A stretch of 5,225 bases of DNA from Methanomassiliicoccales archaeon (GTDB taxonomy: Archaea; Thermoplasmatota; Thermoplasmata; Methanomassiliicoccales; JACIVX01): positions 1-5,225 of the forward strand of contig JAJRAG010000187.1 of NCBI GenBank assembly GCA_028682925.1, read 5' to 3'. The position numbers and the translations under genes are program-made. The notes beneath the pieces were generated by a model. That model saw only the letters and a program-made list of their open reading frames with translations, searched no databases and had not been told where the DNA came from. Below, piece after piece: positions 1 through 5,225 of this stretch; the stretch's first letter is position 1, and every line of letters begins with the position of its first letter.

Positions 1-1833
1 CGGGAGCGCATTGGCGAACTGAATCATCTCGGGAGCCGCGATGGGTCCGACGTTCTTCCTAACGTGCAGTATCAGTTCCTTCTTCAGCTCTGGGGACTCC
101 TTGACTCCGGTTTTCAATGTGACGAAGGCAAATATCGCCTCTCCCTTTATCGCGTGGGGCATCGGAACGACCGCTGCCTCGGCCACATCCTTGTGGCTTA
201 CCAGGGCGCTCTCGATCTCGGCCGCGCCGATCCTGTGCCCGGAGACCTTGATGACGTCGTCAACCCTTCCCATGATCCAAATGTCTCCGTCTTCGTCCCT
301 CCTCGCCCCGTCTCCCGCAAGGTAGACGCCGGGGAACCTTGACCAGTATATCTCTTTGAACCTCTCGTGCTGTCCGAAGACCGTCCTCATAAGTCCCGGC
401 CACGGTTTCTTGATTACCAAGTATCCTCCCTCGTTCTTGCCCGCCTCGGTGCCGTCTTCCCTGAATATTCCGGGCTCGATGCCGAAGAACGGTCTCGTCG
501 CTGAGCCCGGTTTGAGCACCGTCGCTCCTGGAAGTGGGGTGATCAATATTCCTCCGGTCTCGGTCTGCCACCATGTGTCGACGATAGGACACCTACCTCC
601 GCCGATCACGTTGTAGTACCACATCCACGCCTCTGGATTGATCGCCTCTCCAACAGTTCCAAGCAACCTCAAGCTCGACAAATCCCTGCCACGTGGCCAC
701 TGCTCGCCCTCCCTCATCAGTGAACGGAGGGCGGTCGGTGCTGTGTAGAATATGTTGACCTTGAACTTCTCCACGATCTTCCAGAACCTATCGACCTGAG
801 GATACGTCGGAATGCCTTCGAACATGATGGTCGTCGCCCCTTCTGCCAAAGGTCCATAGACGATGTAGCTGTGTCCGGTGATCCATCCGATGTCGGCAGT
901 GCACCAGAATGTATCCTCCTCTTTGTAATCGAAGATCCACCTGAAGGTGAGCATCACATAAAGCAGGAATCCTCCAGTTGTATGCAGGACCCCTTTCGGT
1001 TTTCCTGTCGAGCCACTAGTGTAAAGGATGAATAGCGGATCTTCCGCGTCCATGACCTCGGGCTCGCAGATCGATGACACCTTCTCGACCTCCTCGTGCC
1101 ACCATGAATCCCTGCCCTCCTTCATCTCAACCGGCGCGCCGGTCCTCTTTACGACGACGACGTTCGCGACAGATGTTCCTTTCTGCAGAGCGATATCGGC
1201 GTTGGCCTTCAGCGGAACAAGTTTTCCGCCTCTGTAGCTCCCATCTGAAGTAACGAGCAGTTTGCAGGTGCTATCCGCGATCCTATCACGGAGAGACTCG
1301 GAGCTGAATCCACCGAACACGATACTGTGCATAGCTCCAATCCTGGCACAAGCGAGCATCGCGATAGGAAGCTCTGGAATCATCGGGAGGTATATCGACA
1401 CCCTGTCGCCCTTCTTCACGCCCTTGCTCTTCAGGACATTGGCGAACCTGCTGACCTCGTAGAGCAGCTGCTGGTACGTGTAGACACGAACATCCTCTTC
1501 CGCTTCACCCTGCCATATGAGCGCGGCCTTGTTCTTCCTAGCTCCTCTGCAGTGTCTGTCCAGGCAATTATAGGAAGCGTTGAGTTTCCCGCCCTTGAAC
1601 CAAGTGAACTTCGATTCCTTGACGTTCCAGTCGAAGACGGAGTCCCAGGATTTGATCCAGTCCAATTCCTTGGCCCACTTCTCCCAAAAATCCGAAGGGT
1701 TCGCAATCGACTCCTTGTACATCTGTTCGTACATCTCCATGCTCTTGATGTGGGCGTGCTCACTGAACTCCTTTGAAGGTGGAAAGCGTCTGTGCTCTAC
1801 CATCACCGATTCTATTGTGGTGTCGTTACTCAT
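1..1833 (-). CDS. acs: Acetyl-CoA synthetase, AMP-forming (3'-truncated by window edge)
   Basis: Activates acetate with ATP to acetyl-AMP, then forms acetyl-CoA in the cytoplasm (ANL adenylate-forming superfamily). The visible 611 residues open with an N-terminal region typical of Acs (NPSDFWEKWAKELDW, about 46-59; WFKGGKLNASYNCLDRH, about 78-94). The P-loop-like A3 motif YTSGSTGKPKG lies at 271-281, CTADIGWITGHSY at 311-323, and WWQTETGG at 421-428; its second Trp (422) corresponds to the acetate-pocket Trp of bacterial Acs and favours acetate over longer acids. GDGARRDEDGD (507-517), GRVDDVIKVSGHRIG (522-536) form the hinge and the start of the C-terminal domain. The family is about 650 residues, so roughly 40 are missing, including the PKTRSGK segment with the catalytic, acetylatable lysine. 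The ATG at 1833 is chosen because GGAGG lies 8 bases upstream and the N-terminus fits the family. Codon phase is intact across the whole span. It is divergent from the phosphatase gene. Confidence 0.96.
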   Translation of the reverse strand, partial: MSNDTTIESVMVEHRRFPPSKEFSEHAHIKSMEMYEQMYKESIANPSDFWEKWAKELDWIKSWDSVFDWNVKESKFTWFKGGKLNASYNCLDRHCRGARKNKAALIWQGEAEEDVRVYTYQQLLYEVSRFANVLKSKGVKKGDRVSIYLPMIPELPIAMLACARIGAMHSIVFGGFSSESLRDRIADSTCKLLVTSDGSYRGGKLVPLKANADIALQKGTSVANVVVVKRTGAPVEMKEGRDSWWHEEVEKVSSICEPEVMDAEDPLFILYTSGSTGKPKGVLHTTGGFLLYVMLTFRWIFDYKEEDTFWCTADIGWITGHSYIVYGPLAEGATTIMFEGIPTYPQVDRFWKIVEKFKVNIFYTAPTALRSLMREGEQWPRGRDLSSLRLLGTVGEAINPEAWMWYYNVIGGGRCPIVDTWWQTETGGILITPLPGATVLKPGSATRPFFGIEPGIFREDGTEAGKNEGGYLVIKKPWPGLMRTVFGQHERFKEIYWSRFPGVYLAGDGARRDEDGDIWIMGRVDDVIKVSGHRIGAAEIESALVSHKDVAEAAVVPMPHAIKGEAIFAFVTLKTGVKESPELKKELILHVRKNVGPIAAPEMIQFANALP

Positions 1834-1839
1834 GGTTCA

Positions 1840-1846
1840 TTCCTCC
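1840..1846 (-). promoter_or_regulatory. Shine-Dalgarno site of acs
   Basis: Read on the minus strand this is GGAGGAA, with GGAGG ending 8 bases before the ATG at 1833. It is the only strong Shine-Dalgarno sequence in the window and fixes the acs start. An out-of-frame ATG at 1840 lies one base from GGAGG, too close to be the preferred start. Confidence 0.8.
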
Positions 1847-1913
1847 AGAAATGCATCCAGATAATCTGTTACTTCAATTCTGACCTAGTTTTGCCGAGGT
1901 TATGTAATTCTCC

Positions 1914-1921
1914 AATATAAA
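1914..1921 (-). promoter_or_regulatory. Archaeal TATA-box-like element, probable acs promoter
   Basis: On the minus strand the sequence is TTTATATT, a close match to the archaeal TATA consensus bound by TBP. Archaeal transcription usually starts about 25 bases downstream of the box centre, giving a start near 1890 and a leader of about 57 bases that includes the GGAGG site. No clear purine-rich BRE is seen next to it. The element is nearly symmetric (AATATAAA on the plus strand), so it might also fire toward the phosphatase gene, though with a leader of about 200 bases. Assigned by pattern and position only. Confidence 0.5.
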
Positions 1922-2144
1922 GTATGCTCGGACAAGAGTGGACAGGAAGATTATCATCATTCCCCAGACACGGTGATAGAAGATGTAGGGTAGAGGAGGA
2001 TTCCGGCCCCAAACGTATTCCCGAGAACGGCCTGATTCGATTCGTTCCTTTCGATGTGTAGCGATGATTGACCGACAATCGTTCGATTATGGAAACGGAC
2101 CGTCGGACTTTGTTCTTGATGTTCTGATCTGTTCAAGAAAACCT

Positions 2145-2876
2145 ATGACGAGCCCGAAGCAGGCTGAGTTCGAGACCGGTCGACGAAATCAATTTCAGGT
2201 GGCCGATGTATCACGGAGATTGGGGGCTGCCTTGGACATCGTTGTGCTATGCGATTTCGACGGCACCATCGTGGAAATCGACACGGCCGAGCATATCCTG
2301 GATAGATTCGCACAGGGGGATTGGAGAGCACTCGACCAGAAGCTCGATTCAGGAGAGATGTCCCTCGAGGAATGTATGCGTCGGCAGTTCATGATGGTCA
2401 AGGTCCGAAGGAAAGTAATAGTCGACGAACTGGACGGATCAGCAAGGGTGAGATCCGGATTCCAGGAACTAGTGGACCACTGCGAATCGGTTGGGATCCC
2501 GTTCACGATCACCAGTGCGGGACTTGACTTCTACATCAAGCACTTCCTCAGACAACGCGGATTGGAGGAAAGGATCGGACTCGTCGTCCCCAGGGTCAGG
2601 GTGACCAAGGACGGCGTCAAGTTCGCCTTCCCTAAGCTTGTGGATCATTCGTCCGTCAGCTTCAAGGACGATATCGTCAGGTTGAACATGAAGAAAGGTA
2701 AAAGGGTCGTGTACATTGGAGATGGGACGACCGACTTCAACGCGGCAAGGATCGCGCATTATCCTTTTGCGGTCAGAGGTTCGAAGCTCGCTCGCCTCCT
2801 GAGCTCGCACGACATCCCTCACGAGGAGTTGACCGACCTCCGAACGGTCATCGAAGCTCTCAGAAGGATGAAATGA
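2145..2876 (+). CDS. HAD-IB family phosphatase, MtnX/phosphoserine-phosphatase-like
   Basis: Predicted cytoplasmic phosphomonoesterase of the haloacid dehalogenase superfamily, using an aspartyl-phosphate intermediate and Mg2+. Counting from the ATG at 2145 (243 residues), motif I is DFDGT at 37-41 with nucleophile Asp37 and acid/base Asp39. Motif II is TITSAG (about 121-126), the motif III lysine is probably Lys174 in SFKDDIVRL, and motif IV is IGDGTTDFNAA with Asp193 and Asp197. The helical cap between motifs I and II (FAQGDWRALDQKL, then GEMSLEECMRRQF) resembles MtnX, the phosphatase of methionine salvage, and related HAD-IB enzymes. Substrate cannot be assigned: phosphoserine or a methylthio-ketopentenyl phosphate are candidates, and no methionine-salvage or serine gene is nearby. 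The start is uncertain. The same frame is open from an ATG at 2064, while the family usually begins only a few residues before DFDGT, so GTG 2199 or TTG 2232 are also possible. None has a good ribosome-binding site. I prefer 2145 on third-position composition. Confidence 0.85.
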   Translation: MTSPKQAEFETGRRNQFQVADVSRRLGAALDIVVLCDFDGTIVEIDTAEHILDRFAQGDWRALDQKLDSGEMSLEECMRRQFMMVKVRRKVIVDELDGSARVRSGFQELVDHCESVGIPFTITSAGLDFYIKHFLRQRGLEERIGLVVPRVRVTKDGVKFAFPKLVDHSSVSFKDDIVRLNMKKGKRVVYIGDGTTDFNAARIAHYPFAVRGSKLARLLSSHDIPHEELTDLRTVIEALRRMK

Positions 2877-2910
2877 GTTCATGGCTACATGCGAAGGTCT
2901 TCCAGCAGAC

Positions 2911-3276
2911 TCAGTCACAATACTTCGGTTTGTTGACGCTCTGGAACACGTTCTCCTCTTCTTCAGCGGTCATGACTATGGTGAAGCGCTGAGGAATTCC
3001 ATCATAATCAATTACAGGATCTGAAATGCCCTTGATGGTCTTGACGACGAAACCCTTGAAGAAATGCATGTCATTGGCATCTGTGTCCTCGGGGAATTGT
3101 ATGTAGAGGACATGCAGCTCCTCCTGGGCATCAAACCAGTGGTTGACGTCCGCCTTGTCGAGGACCCGAAGGAATTTCTCTCTGCCCTTTCTTCTCCTGG
3201 AGAGCTGTGACATCCTTTCTTTCCAGACCTGCCCGGCCTTCAGTATCGATGTCTCGACCCCAAGGACCTTCCACAT
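2911..3276 (-). CDS. Hypothetical protein, 121 residues, family not recognised
   Basis: I do not recognise a family. The protein has a basic N-terminal third (SRRRKGREKFLRVLDK at about 26-41) and then an acidic, strand-rich remainder with alternating hydrophobic stretches (LHVLYIQFPED, FFKGFVVKTI, RFTIVMTAEEEE), suggesting a small soluble alpha/beta protein. No signal peptide, membrane segment or cysteine metal motif is seen. A TTG at 3294 would add six residues (127 total). The ATG at 3276 is preferred because an A/T-rich element is centred about 26 bases upstream, as for a leaderless archaeal transcript, and neither start has a Shine-Dalgarno site. It lies on the same strand as the oxidoreductase, 117 bases downstream of its stop, so it could be co-transcribed. 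Its 3' end faces the phosphatase gene, with 34 bases between the stops. The charge pattern and sensible composition support a real gene, but without homologues this remains moderate. Confidence 0.6.
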   Translation of the reverse strand: MWKVLGVETSILKAGQVWKERMSQLSRRRKGREKFLRVLDKADVNHWFDAQEELHVLYIQFPEDTDANDMHFFKGFVVKTIKGISDPVIDYDGIPQRFTIVMTAEEEENVFQSVNKPKYCD

Positions 3277-3295
3277 ACAATCAGGGATTGACAAT

Positions 3296-3307
3296 CAATT
3301 AGTTAAA
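3296..3307 (-). promoter_or_regulatory. Possible TATA-like element for the small hypothetical gene
   Basis: On the minus strand this reads TTTAACTAATTG, centred about 26 bases before the ATG at 3276. That is the spacing expected if transcription begins at or next to the start codon (leaderless mRNA). It is an imperfect match to the TATA consensus, so this is a positional inference. Confidence 0.3.
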
Positions 3308-3350
3308 CTGTGGGAAACACGAAGTGGCCTTTCATCTTGCATATCTTGGA

Positions 3351-3363
3351 CTCGGGTCCCGAG
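3351..3363. repeat. Perfect palindrome CTCGGGTCCCGAG
   Basis: Six-base arms around a single central base, lying 31-43 bases after the oxidoreductase stop codon and about 75-87 bases before the ATG of the small gene. As RNA it could fold only with the inner bases left as loop (four-pair stem), and no T-run follows on the minus strand, so it is a poor terminator. Its symmetry and position suit a dimeric regulator's operator better. Function is inference. Confidence 0.4.
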
Positions 3364-3393
3364 CGTGTCAGGCTGCCGAAGGACGATGGTGGA

Positions 3394-4674
3394 TCAGTCG
3401 CACTTAATGAAATGTTCCTTGTCCTGCACGATGCCTTCCGCGATGACCTTGGCATAATCGAAGTCGTCCCTCAACATCGCTTCCTTGATCTTCGTGACGT
3501 CGGCCCTCTTGCGTATGAGGCCTGAGAAAACCCCAGCGCTCTCGATGCATCCGATGCATACAGACCCGACTATGACGTTGTCCTTGAGGACTATCTTCCG
3601 ATAATAGCGATGCTCCGGTGAGATCAGACTGATGACCTCGAATCCGCTGTCCTTCTTTACCCTTGTGTGACCGACGGCTATCGAAGGAAGGCCGAAGAGG
3701 TCCACGGAGTTCATGGCGATGCCCCCCTCGTATTCCACGTCCCTGCCGGCCATGTTCTTTCCAGCGACAATTCCCTGCTCCACCGCATTCGGCCATATTG
3801 CGTGAATGTACTTCCCGCCGCTTATGAAATCCTTAGCCTCCGCGACGTCCCCGGCTGAGTAGATGTTCTTGACGCTCGTCCTCATGTGGGCGTCGACTGA
3901 AATCCCGTAATCGCAGTCGATTCCAGCATCCTTTGCGAGCTTGATGTTCGGTCTGACGCCCTTCGCGAATATGACTATTTCTGCAGGAAGCACTTCGCCG
4001 TTCTTCAACTTCACTCCCTCGGCCCGGTCTTTCCCGACTATCTCCACGACCTCCTTCTCCGTCATCACGTGCAGACCGTTCTCCTCTAGCTGTCTCCTCA
4101 AGATATCGGCCCCGTCCTTGTCCATGGTCTGAGACATGATCTGAGGAGAGGTGACTATCACCCAGACCTCCACGCCCCTGTGGTGCAGCGCATCGGCCGA
4201 CTTCAATCCGACCAGACCCCCACCCAAGACTGCGGCCTTCGTCCCAGGCCTCGCGGCGTGGGAGATTCTCTTCGCATCCTCGTAGGTCCTGAGAACATAG
4301 ACGCCCTGTTTCTCCTTGCCTGGGATGTCGTACATTACAGGACTAGCGCCCAACCCAAGCATGAGCTGTGAGTACGCTATCTTCCTTCCATCCTCCAGTT
4401 CGACAAGGTTCTCGGCTGGACTTATTCTGGCGACCTTCGCACCCAGGATGGGCTTGATGTCGTTCTTCTGATAGTAATCCCTAGGTCTGAAGAGCAAGCC
4501 ATCCTCAGTGACCTTACCGCCAATGAAGTAGGACGTCAGGCAGCGACAGTATGCTGGCATGTCCTCGTCAGAAATGACAGCAATAGTCCCTTCCCTGTCA
4601 ATCCTTCGAATGCCTTCGCAGGTGCCGATCCCCGCTGCGCTGTTGCCGATTATCACATACTTGTAGGACTCCAT
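3394..4674 (-). CDS. FAD/NAD(P)-dependent oxidoreductase, CODH-associated FNOR / AorC type
   Basis: Flavoprotein of the pyridine nucleotide-disulfide oxidoreductase fold, 426 residues, expected to pass electrons between the adjacent polyferredoxin and NAD(P)H in the cytoplasm. Visible in order: the N-terminal FAD-binding loop VIIGNSAAG (7-15), a flavin-proximal segment YCRCLTSYFIGGKV (42-55), the second dinucleotide fold VLGGGLVG (149-156), the FAD-ribityl motif IYSAGDVAEA (271-280), and a C-terminal dimerisation-type domain (about 320-400) containing SVCIGCIESAG. Length and motif order fit the FNOR encoded with cooS-cooF clusters, and also rubredoxin-reductase/NADH-oxidase relatives. The strand after the second glycine motif (VEVWVIVTSPQ) has no acidic residue where NAD-specific enzymes usually carry Glu, so nucleotide preference is open. 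Unusual cysteines are Cys43/Cys45 and Cys373/Cys376. The ATG at 4674 starts one base after the polyferredoxin stop, implying translational coupling; a weak AGAGG lies 10 bases upstream. Confidence 0.9.
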   Translation of the reverse strand: MESYKYVIIGNSAAGIGTCEGIRRIDREGTIAVISDEDMPAYCRCLTSYFIGGKVTEDGLLFRPRDYYQKNDIKPILGAKVARISPAENLVELEDGRKIAYSQLMLGLGASPVMYDIPGKEKQGVYVLRTYEDAKRISHAARPGTKAAVLGGGLVGLKSADALHHRGVEVWVIVTSPQIMSQTMDKDGADILRRQLEENGLHVMTEKEVVEIVGKDRAEGVKLKNGEVLPAEIVIFAKGVRPNIKLAKDAGIDCDYGISVDAHMRTSVKNIYSAGDVAEAKDFISGGKYIHAIWPNAVEQGIVAGKNMAGRDVEYEGGIAMNSVDLFGLPSIAVGHTRVKKDSGFEVISLISPEHRYYRKIVLKDNVIVGSVCIGCIESAGVFSGLIRKRADVTKIKEAMLRDDFDYAKVIAEGIVQDKEHFIKCD

Positions 4675-4675
4675 C

Positions 4676-5224
4676 TCAATCAGGCCTCTCTGTCACGTTC
4701 TCGGCGCGGTCGCCCGCGACCGGTCCCTCGTCGGATCGAAGTACAAGCGCACCTTTCTTGCAGGATTCCACGCACGCAGGGATCTTCCTGCCTGGGCACA
4801 GGTCACACTTGAGAATCGACTTTCCAAACGGGTCGATCAGAATCGCGCCGTATGGACAGGCCATTATGCACATCCAACATCTCACACAACCGGCACGGTC
4901 GTGACTGACCGCACCATCGTCCCGTCTCGCGAGGGCGCCAGACATACAAGCTTCGACGCATTTCGGCTCTTCGCAGTGACGGCAATGGATTGGATAGGCC
5001 TTTCCGGCCGGTATCTTGGTTCTCTGATGTCCGAAAACAGGTTTGCCATCCGGAGTGTTGATGATCTCTATGGAGCCGTTCCTGACCCTCATCCTGGCCA
5101 ACAACCTTCGCTCCTTCGGACTGAGCAAAGCAAGTTCCTCAGGAGCCGTGTGCTCAGTGGCACAGGCAAGCTCACATGATCTGCAACCGATGCATTTGTC
5201 CAAGTCTATCAGAATTCTCTTCAA
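4676..5224 (-). CDS. cooF: Four-cluster [4Fe-4S] ferredoxin subunit, CooF/HycB-like (5' end at window edge)
   Basis: Electron-carrier subunit predicted to bind four [4Fe-4S] clusters. Its 182 visible residues contain exactly 16 cysteines in the DmsB/HycB/CooF arrangement: Cys11/14/17/21, Cys81/84/89/93, Cys113/116/119/123, and Cys140/143/151/155. The opening ILIDLDKCIGCRSCELAC is characteristic of CooF-type proteins, which take electrons from the Ni-Fe carbon monoxide dehydrogenase CooS; AorA of aldehyde oxidoreductases and other HycB-like proteins are close alternatives. No signal peptide is seen, so it should be cytoplasmic. The immediately downstream flavoprotein gene supports a ferredoxin-to-NAD(P) relay. 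The first codon in the window is TTG at 5224, which fits the family N-terminus (MKRILIDLDK), but an ATG just outside the window is equally possible, so the 5' end may be partial. The symbol is by resemblance and depends on the unseen upstream gene. Confidence 0.85.
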   Translation of the reverse strand: MKRILIDLDKCIGCRSCELACATEHTAPEELALLSPKERRLLARMRVRNGSIEIINTPDGKPVFGHQRTKIPAGKAYPIHCRHCEEPKCVEACMSGALARRDDGAVSHDRAGCVRCWMCIMACPYGAILIDPFGKSILKCDLCPGRKIPACVESCKKGALVLRSDEGPVAGDRAENVTERPD

Positions 5225-5225
5225 C

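Larger units (their letters stand above)
1834..2144. other. Intergenic region between divergent acs and HAD phosphatase
   Basis: About 310 bases without a supported gene. The left part holds the acs leader, ribosome-binding site and TATA-like element. The right part (about 1930-2144) shows no recognisable RNA gene, repeat or strong promoter. Short open frames here, including the plus-strand frame from 2064 that leads into the phosphatase, lack Shine-Dalgarno sites. The stretch 2064-2144 has a clearly lower share of G/C at third codon positions (10 of 27 codons) than the codons that follow it (17 of 29 in 2145-2231), which argues that it is not translated. A small inverted repeat, AATCGTTCGATT, sits at 2077-2088. 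Confidence 0.55.

Noticed and set aside
1327..1776. 149-residue plus-strand open frame inside acs
   Set aside because: It lies wholly opposite the acs coding sequence, which has clear family motifs throughout this span. There is no ribosome-binding site or domain, and it is explained as an antisense shadow.
1826..1840. Four-codon upstream ORF (M-N-H-E-stop) overlapping the acs start
   Set aside because: The ATG is one base from GGAGG, too close for efficient initiation, while the acs ATG has normal 8-base spacing. Probably chance.
1869..2078. 69-residue minus-strand open frame upstream of acs
   Set aside because: It would cover the TATA-like element and acs leader, has no Shine-Dalgarno site, and its product resembles no protein.
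2070..2100. tRNA T-loop-like GTTCGATT
   Set aside because: No matching acceptor, D-arm or anticodon-arm sequences can be folded around it. It is better described as the small inverted repeat AATCGTTCGATT.
2877..2910. Possible bidirectional terminator between convergent genes
   Set aside because: Only a four-base inverted match (GTCT/AGAC) is present, with no T-run on either side, so there is not enough to call a terminator.
2469..2918. 149-residue minus-strand open frame opposite the phosphatase
   Set aside because: It overlaps the conserved HAD motifs II-IV on the other strand. Its composition is antisense-like and it has no recognisable domain.
2911..3402. Similar C-terminal tails (Cys-Asp-stop) of the small protein and the flavoprotein
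   Set aside because: Only two residues plus the stop match. This is expected by chance and does not indicate duplication.
1..5225. CRISPR arrays, insertion sequences, rRNA genes
   Set aside because: No spaced direct repeats, transposase-like frames, terminal inverted repeats or rRNA signatures were seen anywhere in the window.

Overview
The window looks like part of an archaeal chromosome. The main sign is a promoter upstream of the acetyl-CoA synthetase gene: an A/T-rich TATA-type element (TTTATATT) followed by a GGAGG ribosome-binding site. Two other genes lack any clear Shine-Dalgarno sequence, as in leaderless archaeal transcripts. Gene content fits an anaerobic or facultative archaeon that handles acetate and low-potential electrons. 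A Thermoplasmatota-like lineage would fit, but the sequence alone does not fix the phylum.

Layout, left to right. (1) 1-1833, minus strand: AMP-forming acetyl-CoA synthetase (acs). It runs off the left edge, so 611 N-terminal residues are present and about 40 C-terminal residues are missing. (2) 1834-2144: non-coding, holding the acs ribosome-binding site and a TATA-like element. (3) 2145-2876, plus strand: a HAD-superfamily phosphatase of MtnX/phosphoserine-phosphatase type, divergent from acs. Its start is uncertain. (4) 2911-3276, minus strand: a small protein of no recognised family, convergent with the phosphatase. (5) 3277-3393: a short intergenic stretch with a perfect palindrome and a possible promoter for the small gene. 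(6) 3394-4674, minus strand: an FAD/NAD(P)-dependent oxidoreductase. (7) 4676-5224, minus strand: a 16-cysteine polyferredoxin of the CooF/HycB type, at the right edge and separated from the oxidoreductase gene by one base.

Functionally, genes 6 and 7 form an electron-transfer module. The four-cluster ferredoxin would take low-potential electrons from a catalytic enzyme, and the flavoprotein would pass them to NAD(P)+ or exchange them with it. This pairing is known next to the carbon monoxide dehydrogenase catalytic subunit (CooS-CooF-FNOR), and a similar one occurs in AorABC-type aldehyde oxidoreductases. The catalytic subunit is not in the window and would be expected beyond the right edge. 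The acetyl-CoA synthetase links acetate to acetyl-CoA in the same neighbourhood but has its own promoter.

The most interesting points are unusual cysteines in the flavoprotein (CxC near the flavin, CxxC in the C-terminal domain), its non-acidic residue at the expected NAD ribose-binding position, the unrecognised small gene, and the palindrome in front of it.
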